Assembly: GCA_024803745.1 (NCBI GenBank)
Contig: JANJXV010000130.1
Location: 2,408,501-2,472,500, forward strand
Source of the DNA: Megascapheus bottae
Taxonomy: Eukaryota; Chordata; Mammalia; Rodentia; Geomyidae
Length of the DNA stretch: 64,000 nt
Direction of reading: 5' to 3'
Position 1 is the first letter of the stretch; each line of letters begins with the position of its first letter. Under the pieces are notes generated by a model. That model did no database searches, was not told where the DNA came from, and worked only from the letters and a program-made list of their open reading frames with translations. Below, in pieces: positions 47,016-59,057 of this stretch. Made by a program: the position numbers and the translations under genes.

Positions 47016-48270
47016 TAATAAAGCCACACTAGGTATGATCAATGGCAAATAAAATTTCAGTGGCTGTGAACTACGAAGTCACTAAGCTAGGCAAGTCTTA
47101 CCCTGGACACAGAAGTGCTCTTAGTGGTCCTTTGAGGCACCCTGGTGCAATTACAAAGCCTTCTTGTCATGCTATGTAGAACAACACAGCCAGGCACCAG
47201 GCTTCACCTATGCTGTCTCCACTGGTACAGTCTCATCTACATATGGCTCATATATGTTTAAGTTCAGTTTCAAAAAATGTGTGTCCACTACTTCAGGAAA
47301 TAAACAGCAAAATGCAAATTCAAAATTCCTTCACATGAAAAGACCTGAAACAAATAGCGCATGTGAACTCCTGCGTTTCTGATATGGAAAGACATGTAAC
47401 AAATAGCACATGTGAACTCCCACGTTTTTCAGCTGTCTTACAGTTTAGCTTGCCGAGCAGAGATGGGAAAGAGAAAAGGGTTAATGATTGCATCTTGTTC
47501 TTGAAATGGGAACCAAAGGGGGAATGTGCCACTTTGAGACAAGGAAATCAAAAGCTAGTCCAGAATTCTCCAGATTCTCATTTTTCCAAATATGAGGTAA
47601 ATGGGCAAGACTGTGTCATATGGGTAGAGCCCCAAGGAGGGAAGCCTCCATCTTCCACTCCCTGGGAGGCTGTGAGAGAAAGCCAAGGCCTCTGCTAACC
47701 CACACTGGACATGCAAAATGTATGCAGTGGATACTTTAGTTACATTGTGTGTAAACACAAGAAGGAGTCTGGGCTATACACAGTATAAGCAAACAGGTCA
47801 AGGTTGCTGAGATGAGAAGGTAACCCCCAGTCTCCTGACATGCAGACCTAAGTTCTCATTACAGTCACTACTCTGGTTCCATTGACCACAGCAGAATAAT
47901 AAACAACATCCCTGAAAATGGATTTAAAGACCACTCAATCCAAATTCTCTAAGCTCAAGGTGACAGCCCACTATCCAGAGGCTATTAAAAGCCAGTGGTG
48001 GGCTCAGTACCCAAGACTCACACCTGTAGTTCTGGGTACTCACTCAGTAGACTGCATCTCAGTTAAGCAGTGACTGGCGTCTGTGACCTGGATCAGTATA
48101 ATAACAAGCTATAGGATATAAAGGTACCAGGAACATGAGTTTGGGAAGCTGACTCTTAGCCACTAGCCATTTGGCTACTTTATGTCCCTCATTGTAGTTA
48201 TCTACCTAAACAGGCTTTTTGTGAGGTTTTGTAATCTGAAGCAAGGTCACTGTCATCTAGTTATCACCTT
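47016..48270. other. Single-copy sequence
   Basis: Contains a 49-bp tandem duplication (47338-47436) and a weak B1-like scrap near 48000-48075. No gene supported. Confidence 0.45.
47338..47436. repeat. 49-bp tandem duplication
   Basis: 'caaatagcgcatgtgaactc' at 47351 recurs as 'caaatagcacatgtgaactc' at 47400. The flanking words aaaagacctg/aaagacatg and tgcgttt/cacgttt also match. Confidence 0.85.
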
Positions 48271-48271
48271 G

Positions 48272-48500
48272 TCTTGGGTCCGAAAAATAGAACACAGTCC
48301 TGTAACAAGTTCTACAAAGTAGGTTTATTAGTTACAAGAACAGGAGTCCAAGATCCACTGCAAGCTGGTTCCTAACGCTAAAGAAAGCTCTCCACAGCAG
48401 TCGCCTCACTTGCACCACAGGTGAAGGATTCCCCAAAAGTTTCATCTTAAGTTTTACACGAGGACAGATGAGTTTCTGTGTTAAAGGGCATCTGTCTCCT
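48272..48500 (-). mobile_element. LTR-like remnant, tentative
   Basis: On the minus strand an AATAAA (plus TTTATT, 48324-48329) lies about 50 bp before an end in ...CA (plus TGTCTTGG at 48272). Upstream words resemble retroviral R/U5 text ('cagtggatcttggactcctg'). No internal retroviral genes are seen beside it. Could be a solo LTR; family not assigned. Confidence 0.4.
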
Positions 48501-48809
48501 AAATGGGACTAGAATGAGCACAGATGTTTTCATCATGACAAATTTATCATCTTGATAAATTGCATTCCTATACAATACAACCTACAGTTAATTTTGAGCA
48601 TTACAAATGATGCAAAGGAAAGAAATGGGTCTCTCTAAGGCCACTCAGAAAAATGTTCCACAGAAATGAATTTAACTAATTGAGAATTTATTTACATGTG
48701 CTTTTGAAAGTTTAATACCTTCATAACCCATTATTTTATATAGTATTTTGTCTCTTCAAAGTAAAGGACAATATAACAGCTTCCATGTACCAGCATGGCC
48801 CTTAGTGTT
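48501..48809. other. Single-copy AT-rich sequence
   Basis: No gene or repeat supported. The LTR-like sequence may extend here. Confidence 0.35.
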
Positions 48810-49000
48810 TATGAATATCTGCTCATCTAATGTTCACAGAAATTTGAGGCATTTACTCTTAATAATCTCGGAGGTTTTTCAAAGAAAACAGTGAAGCACA
48901 GAGTGGCTTGTTCAAGGTCATCTAGGTTGTAAATGAATGCAGTAAGTTTTGAAGCTAAGCAGCAGCTTTCAGAACCCATATTTACATCCATTAAGCTACA
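48810..49000 (-). mobile_element. MIR fragment
   Basis: 'catctaatgttcacagaaat', 'cagtgaagcacagagtggct' and 'tgttcaaggtcatctaggtt' in minus-strand MIR order. Confidence 0.65.
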
Positions 49001-50389
49001 ATGCCAAGGATGAAAGCCTAAAAAGGGGTAGATATACCCCTGTACTCCAACTACCATTTTTAAGGTCAGTATAAATGTTTGGAGGTGTGTAAGCAAAATT
49101 GCAATTGTGCCTTTCTTCAACTACACTAGATATAAAGTGCATGCTATAAGTAGAAATGGCAGAGAAGGGTAAGAGATGACAGGAGATTAGGAAGAGGAAT
49201 GAATATTTTGACTAGTTAGACAGGCTGGTAGCGCTAAGAAATGTCTGAAACACAATGAACTATATATAATCCCGGAATTCTAGCTCTGCTGCTATTGTGG
49301 GGCACATCTTCAACTAAAATAAGAAGTGGAATCTAAAACCCAGACTAAATTAGACTCATAGTTTCTAAAGATTATCTAATTTAATTGTATTATTATATAA
49401 ATTACAGAAACACTGCCTTTGGCCACAAAGTCAATTTACTATTTTTTTCATCTTTTTAACAAGATTCTCTTAAATGAATTTTTTCATTAAATTAATGAAT
49501 TCATGTAATTTTACTCAAGCCAAGAAAACTGAATAGATATTATCATCTAAAGCAGGGAGTCTGGGACCACAGTGTCCTGGACCAGTCCATTCTTGTCTGT
49601 AAAATTCAGTGTTTCAACCAAAAGGGATTATTTCCACATTCCATTCTGATAGAATGTTTTGATCAGGGTCCAGTAAGAATTTCTGGGAAAAGGTATTCTG
49701 TTTAGCCATTTATTAAGCACCTTAATTCATGAATAAAAACAACCCCCAAAGGATCAACAGTTGGTGAAATTATGTAGGACAGATATATAGACACGAAGAC
49801 TCTGGCCATTACATCTTTTGTAAAGGCTCATGGATAAATAGTAGCTAAAATCTCCAGGATTTAGCTTCCTGTGTTTCTGATTTCTCTGGATGGGGAACTT
49901 TCTATGACTAATAGCACCCTCTGGCATCTGTTTCTCTAGGGGGAACAATACATTAGCCATAGAAAGATTAAATATAATGATTATGATTTCCATTTCTGGG
50001 ACAAGGCCTTTTCATCAATAATTATGATTCGTGCCAAACTGGCAATCTTTAAGCACTGGCCCTATCGTTCATAATAATGAGCAGATTCATAACCCATGCT
50101 CCTTAGCTGTAGAAGGCTAATTAGGACTTTAACCAAAAACACCACTCATGTGAACTGCTCACAGAGGTCACTGGCTACAGAACACCAGTTCTGGCCAAAT
50201 GAACTCCATGTGCTGACCAGGAGTAAAGAGTACCTGCACTAGAAAAGGAAGTTACAGCTCAGAGTGTAACCCTCAGAGACAGGCAAGTTTTAATTCCTGC
50301 AGGAGTATGTGCTTAAACATGCAAATGGAAATCATAGCCAAATCAAATATTCCAAAGGGCAGTGAACAACTATGGATAAAATATGAAAT
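49001..50389. other. Single-copy stretch, motif-rich near 50.0 kb
   Basis: No gene. 49980-50130 has TAAT-rich words and a TGCCA/TGGCA inverted pair (near 50034-50047). Confidence 0.35.
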
Positions 50390-50472
50390 TATTGTCCTTA
50401 ATGTACTATGTTGTCTCTCATCTCCTTTGCTGTCCCTTGTTTATCTCATATTGTTACAGTATCTCACAATTC
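50390..50472 (+). mobile_element. L1 3' UTR internal fragment
   Basis: 'attgtccttaatgtactatg' to 'ttgttacagtatctcac', matching the young L1 3' region but lacking its 3' end and tail. Confidence 0.85.
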
Positions 50473-51369
50473 GTATCTTTAAAGGGCATGTGTTCTAGTT
50501 GGAAGACAAAGAGGTGGACTGGAGACTTTTCTGTTTGCTAAACATAATACAATTACATAGGAGTTACCTAAAATCCTGTGAAGAGCCTAAGGTGATTTGT
50601 CCAGGTATCCAAGTTAGGCAAGAAGATTTGCTTTTACCAGCAAAACCAGTCTTTGTATAAAGCCTAGCATTATTTCCTACATAAAAATTATCTCAGGAGT
50701 TCTCCCCTCTTAGGTCCGCCTGCATTATTGCCTCAGAGTCCCTCTCTGTACACAAGCACTATTCAGCCATGGTTCATAGGAATCATTGGACATTTAAACA
50801 CTCAATGTCCTTATGTCTTCAGCCACTGAGGAAACTGAAGTACAAGTCTTTACTGCCCTTCTCTATATAGACACTTGAGGAGGATTTAAAAAGCCTTGGG
50901 TGGTCATGTTAGGATATGTAAGTCTCCATTAACTGGTCTCATGACTCCATACAGTGTGGTCAGAGAGATTTCTATGGGATTATGCAGCACTTTTCATTTA
51001 GAAGCAGCTGCTGTTTCCTGAGATAGAGAGAGAGCCAATCACTTATGTATACTACCAAATGCTTTAAACACTTGAAATCTTCATACAGGGATGATGTTTC
51101 AGGGTATCCTGCCAACACCAATTTTTGCAGTACTTTAGACAACAGCAAAAGGAAAAGGAAATTCAGTGCTCTTGGCTATTCACACATCAAGGCACAATGA
51201 TTTCAAGTTCCAATTATTTGTGGGGTATCTGAGACGGCAGTCTATGTTGCACCGTGTTCTCAGCCTGTGTTCAACACCCAACTATAGCTGTTATCCTTTT
51301 CCACAATAGAACTCTTTGCTATTTCCATAAGTGATTCTCCTCTCTGATTAAGTAGAACAATATACATAA
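50473..51369. other. Single-copy sequence
   Basis: No gene or repeat supported. Confidence 0.4.
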
Positions 51370-51780
51370 GAATCTCCTAGCAGAGATTTGCAATAGAGCA
51401 AAAAAACCTTGATACAAAAGGCCATATAGTAGGACGCTAAATGAAAGGATCTCTAGGATATAGAAATATAAGCCATATAATGAATGCTTGTTGTTCTTAA
51501 GGTACTATGTTATCTCTCATGTCTTTTGCTGTCCCTTGGTTATCTCATATTGTTACAGTATCTCACTTTGTTACCTGATATATCGGATATATTTGTATTT
51601 GGTTATTTGAATTTGGATAGGGAACGGGGGAAAACAAGATGAGGGGTGGGGGTGAGGGGAGGGAAATGGGGACCAAGGCATGTGGAAGGGTATCAATGTA
51701 TGGGAATTAATGCACCATCTATCTGGCAAATATCATGTAACCTTTCTATTAATTACAATAAAAAATATATGAAAAAAAAA
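51370..51780 (+). mobile_element. 5'-truncated L1 3' end
   Basis: 'agcagagatttgcaatagag' to 'attacaataaaaaatatatg' and an A tail. G-rich run at 51640-51662. The possible duplication is only about 7 bp (aagaatc), so the TSD is uncertain. Confidence 0.9.
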
Positions 51781-52019
51781 AGAATCCCAACTTGTGCCAC
51801 TAGTTGTTACACAAACAAATACCAGTTCTGCTATACTCAGCTGGTATTTGTCTGGTATACTCAGCTTTTGCACAGCTCATTTTCCAACCTAAAAAGAGCT
51901 TCTCTTGCAAGCAATCTAAACACTGATAACAGATTGAAGCCTAATCTGTCTCATGCCTAACCTCTGCCTGCTTTCACTACCCTCCAAAAACACACTTTCA
52001 TACGAGGAAAAAGTAACTT
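51781..52019. other. Single-copy sequence
   Basis: No gene or repeat supported. Confidence 0.4.
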
Positions 52020-52440
52020 TAATTTTAGATGATTCCAACTGTCTTAAGGTTCCACCAGGTTACTGCTGGCTTGTTTTGAAGCTGATTGCTTCATTACTGC
52101 TTTCAGGGGAATTAATATCAACTGCCTGCTTGCTGTCCTTGTTAATATCTTTAAAACTTCTTGATTTGGGCCCCTGATAGAAAGACACCCAATGATGGGG
52201 CAGTGATTTCTCTATCTTCCCGTAAGTGTCTGATCTCATTAATTAATGAGGTGACCAGGGAGCTGGACTCACTTGTCACTATTAGACAGCTAATATAATA
52301 ATCAAGACTCGTGCGGGCAAAGTATGAGAACAAAAACCTTTCTGCTCCCCTCCTTTGTCAAGCTGACAAATGACCTATCCTAATGTGGGCCTCTTTTAAT
52401 AGTAAATATTTTATAAACACAAATGCTAAGGAAACAACAA
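52020..52440. promoter_or_regulatory. Candidate conserved non-coding element
   Basis: Repeat-free block centred on the perfect palindrome CTCATTAATTAATGAG (52235-52250), followed by 'agctaatataataatcaaga'. TAAT words are the core of homeodomain sites. Conservation is not tested here; function is inference. Confidence 0.35.
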
Positions 52441-53054
52441 GACAAGTTTATTCCACTCTAAACAATTTGGAATGACATATATACAAGGCCAGAAACCCAG
52501 CTCTAGGAGTTCCAACAAGTGGAGTCTTGCCACTTACCTCAATTTCCCAAATAAAGAGCAGAATGGTGCTGAAGGGCAAGAAGAGCAGACTTACTATGCA
52601 ATGTGAGTACAGAGTAATGTAGGAAGAGACAAAGTAAACACTTCAGTTAACCTTTACAGAGATGAACTTTAGGTTTAAAAATAGGAAGAACTGAGGTAGA
52701 ACACTAGGGGTATGTATAATTATTCAACTGTCTCAGATAAAGTTGGGGATAGTATCTCAGGAACTACCAGGGAGGACCTGGGCTCAATAAAAAGTAATTT
52801 ATATATGAATGTATGCTTTATTTTCTCCAGGGGTTCACTCTCCTAGGAATTAATGTAAAAGAAATAGTAGTAAATTTCAACAAAATAAAGTTAGATTGAG
52901 TGATGTGTATCTCAGTGTATATAAAGAAGCAAAGGAAGACAGCAAACTAAATGTCCAAAGAATAGGACAGATATAAAATGGCATCTGAAATACTAGTTTA
53001 AAATTTTATTCATTTATATGTTATTTTTCATTTTTTGTTGAGTTTATTGAAGTT
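52441..53054. other. Single-copy AT-rich sequence
   Basis: No gene or repeat supported. Confidence 0.4.
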
Positions 53055-53246
53055 TTGTTTTTGTTTTTGTCTTGCCAGTTCTAGAGCTTGAACTCAGGGC
53101 CTGAGCCCTGATCTTGGGCTTTCTCAAGGCTAGCACTCTACCAATTGAGCTGCAGCACTACTTCCAGCTTTTTCTGTGTATGTCATACCAAGGCTTCATG
53201 CATACAAAGCAAGCACTCTATCACTAGGCCATGCTCCTGGCCCTAA
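53055..53246 (-). mobile_element. ID-headed dimeric SINE
   Basis: 'agagcttgaactcagggcct', 'ctctaccaattgagctgcag', 'tgtgtatgtcataccaaggc' and 'tcactaggccatgctcctgg'. The B box of the ID half is partly deleted. Confidence 0.88.
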
Positions 53247-54150
53247 TTAGTTCTTTACATGTTGTGGTTACTAACTTTTGGTCTGGTAATTCACAGACGG
53301 TATCTACCTAGAAGAAAGGGGATGCTAAAAACACAACAAACACAGGCCTAAAGGTCAGTAAGAGGGACAGTACAGTGGGAGAAGGGAAAGATCGTTTTGG
53401 TATATAAAAACTGAGAGAAGAAAAAAGATATTATAAAGGGGTATCATGGAATTAGAGAGCTCTTATTCATACATAAATCCTTCCAAGGGTATCCTGTAAC
53501 ATCACTTCCCATCATCTTCAACATCCTTTCAGTCTCTGAAGGATACAGGTTTACAGAATGAAGCATGGGTGTCCACCAGGGAGATGTGGGAATTTTATTT
53601 CACCTCTGTGGACTTCAGCAAGCTGCTAGATATTCCAGAGATGTAAATTCCACATGCAAGCCACTTCATGCACTAAGCATGCATTCGTAGGCATTAATTA
53701 AGCTGCATTAAGTCAGTCAGCTCAAATAAGGCTGGACATTAACAAGGTGGACTGGATCATTTTCAGAAGTTGCTTTCTGCTCCCATTAGCAGACTGATTA
53801 TACTCTAGCTCTCATTCAGGGGCATGTCACCAAACTGTCTACCAAAAGGTACATTACAAGAATGCAAAATTTTAAACACTGAATATCTGAGGAAAACAAT
53901 AAGAATATTGAACACTGGAGTCACGCTTTTTTACCTCTTCAGCAAAAGTAGTAATCAACACAAAAGTTTACTGTTTGGAACTGCTGAACCTAAAATATGT
54001 ATGTGGATGGAAATGCAATGTCCACAGGATCTGTTTGCAATGTACTAGCTATTACACTGCAAACAAAATTACTTCTTATGTAAAATGTATCCCACATGCT
54101 CAGAATCCATCCCGATCACCACACTGAAGTATAACTTATGATCCAGAAAT
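53247..54150. other. Single-copy sequence, TAAT-rich block at 53.6-53.8 kb
   Basis: No gene. The block around 53650-53800 contains TTAATTAA (53694-53701), GCATTAAG and CCATTAGC words. A 74-codon frame at 53824 has no domain. Confidence 0.35.
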
Positions 54151-54154
54151 GAAA

Positions 54155-54378
54155 TTATGTATCTGACTTGGTTACCTGGTGTATTGTATATATGTTTATT
54201 TGCTTATTTGAAATGGGGAAAGGAATGGAGAAAACAAGATGATTGGGAGGGGGTAGGAGAAGGGAAAGGGGGCAAAAACATGAGAAAGTGTATCAAGGTT
54301 GGAGAAGTAATGTCCCCACTACCTGACAAATATAACTGTATCCCCTCTGTACCTTATCCAGACAATAAAATATAAAAA
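54155..54378 (+). mobile_element. L1 3' end, second subfamily
   Basis: 'gtatatatgtttatttgctt', 'gagaaagtgtatcaaggttg' and 'ccagacaataaaatat' with an A tail. Plus-strand copy of the subfamily at 32.1 and 41.9 kb. Confidence 0.75.
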
Positions 54379-54689
54379 AAAATCTTTAAAGAATAAAAGA
54401 AGAAATTATGGACACACTCCAATTAAAAATAACATTTCATAGAACATAACTCTTATTCATTATGCATCTACCAATGCTTCAGAAAAACACTGACAACTCT
54501 TCACAGAGAGCCTTGATCTACTTCACCAAACAACACAATGTAGGTGAATTAAAGAGAAACTATAGGCAACCTTTTATGACTTATATAACAACTTCCTGGA
54601 ATAACTTCAAAAGTTAACTGTACAAAAATAAAATGGTTAATGTTAAACACTAGCTCTAAGATTTAAAAGATTTTAAATTACTTACTATT
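54379..54689. other. Single-copy AT-rich sequence
   Basis: No gene or repeat supported. Confidence 0.4.
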
Positions 54690-54800
54690 TCTGATTCATA
54701 TTTTTTTCATTCATATATGTATTATTTGCCTTTTATATATATCAGACACTATTTCAGGCTCTGGGACTACAGAAATGAATAAAAGATACTACAATCTCTG
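54690..54800 (-). mobile_element. L2 3'-end fragment
   Basis: 'tcagacactatttcaggctc' and 'gggactacagaaatgaataa' match the reverse-complement L2 end ('ccaggcactgttctaggc', 'ggatacagcagtgaac'). Confidence 0.5.
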
Positions 54801-54999
54801 CCTTTATATTGTTTTAATTTTATTCTTAATTAGAATAATATAGTAGCTATTGAAGATGAAGGCAAAAGATTCATTGCCTATGTAAGTATTCTGTCACAAA
54901 AATTAATAACTGAACTTCAAAGAAAAAGACAACACATGTCTTCAAAACTTTACAAGAAGTGAAATACATGGTATTTCTTCCAGTAAACAATAGCAAGTT

Positions 55000-55226
55000 G
55001 TAGCCTGGAGCCATGGCTCGTGCCTGTAATCCCAGCTATTCAAGAGGCTGAAATCTGAGAATCCTGATTCAAAGTAAGCCCAAGCACAAAAGCCTGTGAG
55101 ATTCTTATCTCCAATTAACCACCAGAAAACAGGAAGTGATGCTATAGCTCAAGTGGTAGAGTGCTTGCCTTGAGCTGAAGAGCTCAGGCCCAGAATTCAA
55201 GTCTCACGACTGACAAAAAAAAGAAG
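55000..55226 (+). mobile_element. B1-headed dimeric SINE
   Basis: 'ggctcgtgcctgtaatccca', the linker 'cttatctccaattaaccacc', then 'gctatagctcaagtggtaga' to 'attcaagtctcacgactgac' and an A-rich tail. Confidence 0.9.
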
Positions 55227-55437
55227 CAAAATTAGTAAGTATTAATAACAATAATTTAAAGATATATCCTGGCTTTTCATTAAAATTTCAAAAAATCAGA
55301 TAAACTAGCATCTACAGTAAGGAAAAGGCAAACACTAATGAGTTATTTAAAAAATACAAGAGAAAAAAATATTAATTAGTGCCAGTTAGGTCAAAGAAGT
55401 GACCAAAATTCAAATGCTATTAATATTCCAACTGGAC

Positions 55438-55620
55438 TTCTCTTTTCGTAGTATTAGGAATTGAACTCTGAGCCTCGTACTTGTTAGAGAAGCACTCTAC
55501 CACTTCAGCCAAGTCTCCAGCTGCTTTTTATGTTCACAGTTTTCCAGGTAGAGTTGCGTTGTGCCCAGTTAGATCTGAGCTGTGATTCTACTTGTACATC
55601 CTCATGTCCTGGGCCACCAA
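55438..55620 (-). mobile_element. B1-ID dimeric SINE, diverged
   Basis: 'gtattaggaattgaactctg' and 'gcactctaccacttcagcca' (ID part), then decayed B1 text to about 55620. Confidence 0.65.
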
Positions 55621-58089
55621 TCCCCATTTAGCCTGTGGGCTATGGAGAGGGAAAGCAACAGAAAACTATCTATTGGAGTTCCTATAAGTATCACTGTGGA
55701 TGTCAATGATTTCAAGAAAATTCATCAAATATGGACTTCAGAATTTTGTTTGAGAAAGTGGTCTCATAGTACCTTACATTCATATTCTTATTTCCAAAAC
55801 AGAAAGCTATCCATTATGCCAACAATGATGTAAGAAACAACCCTGGTACTTTTCTCAAATGTCCTACAGGCTTAAGTCTTCTCTGTTTTGATGGCTACTT
55901 GCCGCAGGAATATGTGCTACATTATAAGATAAAAACAGAATCGGCCAGGCATCGGTTAGAATTTATTATTGTAATCAACATGATAAACACATTGTTGATA
56001 ACAAGCACCATAAACAATCTGTTTTACACTTAATGTAACACTAAAAACATATTTAATTGCGTCACTATTATTCTAGGTGTTGAATTGTTTCCAATTTATT
56101 TTGTAGAGCCATGACAATGAAACTGAACTGCAATCACAGATGCAACTATGAATTTTTAATTTTTCATAAATCATAAGTAATATGTCCATAAATGCATAGC
56201 TGTCCTTGAGATGATGGATTTTTTTATTCTAGAAATATAGTGGAATCTGTTTAGAGTGCAAACTTAGCTAACTCAGCAGTCCTGTGCAGCTGAGTGACAA
56301 TGGACATGTAGAAATTTTATTTTCTGTAGGACAATTTTTTTGCAAATTATCAGATGCTTATTTTTTTCTCTTTTCATGGTATTCTGACAGCACACTCATT
56401 GAAAATGGTAAAGTAGTTGAGCTCCAACCATTTAGCTTCAGGATCAATTTCTCAGAGGAAAGCTGAATTGGAATGAAAGAATACTGATATTGAATTTCTC
56501 ACTATTAGCATATATAAGCTAATTTCCATTCATAATGACCAAGAATGTTTTCCTCCCCATTTCTGTAACTAGGGCAACAGCCATTTTGAACTGTAGTAGA
56601 GGGCATAATGGAAACAAAAAAAAGTAGAAAATTCTATTTAAGTAGAAGCTGCAGCATTTGAGTATAAACTGTATTTGCCTGGCTATCTATCTACATAAAT
56701 ATTCTCTGAAGGAGGAACAGAAACAGATCCCACCACCAGCCATATACAAGGACGTTACAGAAGTCAATAGATGGAGCAAGCAAGGTGATACACTTTATAA
56801 AAAGAACCCATGGCTATATAACTGTCTGTTCCAATATATTTTCTTATCTCTGATTTTTATATGTGGGAGGAAGGCAAGGAGGAATCAAAGTTTGCAAGGA
56901 GAATTTTAGCTAGTTGTTTTGCTAATTTAACGTTCAGCATCTGGTCCACCTGCTGCTGAGCACAACTACAAGCAATCCAACACTGACCATGAAATGCTTA
57001 CTGAAAAATAATGAAGACTTGACTTTTGACTGAAATTCTTTGCAAGTGAATTAACAACATTCAGGCTTATTAAAACCAGTCAATAACTAACCACACTTTT
57101 GCTTTTGAACTATTTTAACAGATAGCTGCTTTATGTGGTTTCATATATCTCCTAAGCTCACAAACATTTGCATTTTCTTTATGTCTTAAAAATAACTGCT
57201 GTGGGTTTTTCATTCTTATCCTCTTAAGCACTGAAGTTTCCCATATGAAATTTCAGTCTGGACCTTTTCTGTTTTACAGTGGTAAGAGAAGAATAAGTTA
57301 CTAATTAACTCTAAAGTAGAGGCATATATAATTTTCAACATATTCTTTGGAAATTCAAATTGACTGAGGAAAACACTACACTTATTTCTTGGGCTGAAAA
57401 ATGTGAGACTTTGCCAAGGTAAGTGCTTGCTTATGCATGAAAAATTTAAGTTAGAAAAATTTGATGCAATGACGGGTCGTCTTCCAATAGCAACATGACT
57501 TTTTATTATTTTTCTGGAGGTACTGTAGGATAAAGTTTTCTAATATTCCCTGCAATATGCACACAATCCTAAATCTAGGAGTCCTTGAAGAATGCCATAG
57601 TTCTATATGGCACATCATACCCATATGGAATTTATGCCAATTAGTAGATATTTTCTTTTCCTTTGTCTACCAAAATCCACTTCTAGAAATACTGGAAAGA
57701 AGTTTTTCCTCTCATTCAGAGGCTTCCTTTTAATCAAAGACAATAACTTCTATATGAAAGGAAGAATAAGGTTTGGCCTATGAGAAGAAATATAAAGGCT
57801 TGTATTGGGGAGAAGTGCCAAAGTAATTACAATATTCATAAAACTTCTCAAAACATTGGTGACAGGTCCAAAACTAATTACCGATTGAAGAAGCAAACTA
57901 GACTATATACAAACTAGTTTGATAGTTCTATGGGCAATCAATAACACTGCAACCAATGTGGCCTGAAGTCTTCAAAGACAGAGCCTATTCTCATGGTCCC
58001 TAAATAAACACAAAAGTCTGTTTTAGTAGATTAACTGCATTAAAGATTCTAAATTCCAAATAGCGGTTATATCACATCCATGGTGTTTC
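55621..58089. other. Long AT-rich single-copy stretch
   Basis: No gene or repeat that I can name. Frames of 60-83 codons show no domain. Confidence 0.45.
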
Positions 58090-58545
58090 CCCAGAACTGT
58101 GTAGTCCTCTCCCATTCGGACTGTAGGCTTGACCATGTGACTTGCTCTAGCAAATAAGATACTAGTCTATGTATCCCAAGTACAGGTTTTTTAAAGTATG
58201 CATATTTTTGCTTTCTTTCTTTTGTTAATGAGCTGACTCATTCCTAGATCCTTACTATGACCAAAATAAAGTGAGCTAATCTTGTATGAGTGAGGGATAT
58301 GAAAGAGATGGAGTGAAGCTGAGTTGTCCAAGCTAATATCATTCTAGTCTAGGCTCCTTTGTTAAACTGTCAACTGACAACAGATATGTAAGCTAGCCCA
58401 ACTTGGATTACCTTCATCCTACACTGTTATATAACCACTGAGATAACACATAGACTCATGATAATAATGTGAATATTCTAAATCTCTTCATTTCATGATT
58501 ATTTGTTACACAGTATTTTAACAGCAACAAGTAATAGGATTGCAT
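58090..58545 (+). mobile_element. Ancient interspersed repeat, family not assigned
   Basis: 'ctctcccattcggactgtag', 'catgtgacttgctctagcaa', and at the right end 'tttgttacacagtattttaa' and 'cagcaacaagtaat' follow a common old eutherian repeat. Same family as 24.94 kb. Confidence 0.45.
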
Positions 58546-59057
58546 TTGGTTACATTCTGAAAACTTTGTTAGATTCTTACGAAAAACACTTTTTTTGACT
58601 GAATAGGCTGAGTAACTGAACACAATAATCTTACCCGTTCTTTTCTCCCCTCAGTACTTGTAAAGGAAATGCTTTATAGCTTTGATAATTTCCCTATAAT
58701 TATGACTGCTTGCATTTAGGTATGATATACATATTAATCAAACTTACTTATGGCCCTTATTCAACTTCCATGTCAACATTTTAAACTGTTACTTAAAAGT
58801 AGTCTTTAGACCAGAAAAGAAACAGCATCCTAAAAAATTAATGTTTCATTTGGAAAGTAAACTATCCTTAAGTGATGGGTAAACAATTTAAAAGGCAAAT
58901 CCTACTCCAGCATATGAAACAGCTTACTCAGGCAGTCTTTGGCTACTAAATTTCTCTTTACATATTTTCAGTAATAGCTAGGTGGAAAATGAGAATCAGT
59001 CAATCTAATTATTTATTGTGTTAGAACTCAAAGATCATTCTATAGGTATCCTTCATT
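58546..59057. other. AT-rich single-copy sequence
   Basis: No gene or repeat supported. Confidence 0.4.

Noticed and set aside
47338..47436. CRISPR-like direct repeats
   Set aside because: Only two adjacent copies with no spacers, in mammalian DNA; a simple tandem duplication.
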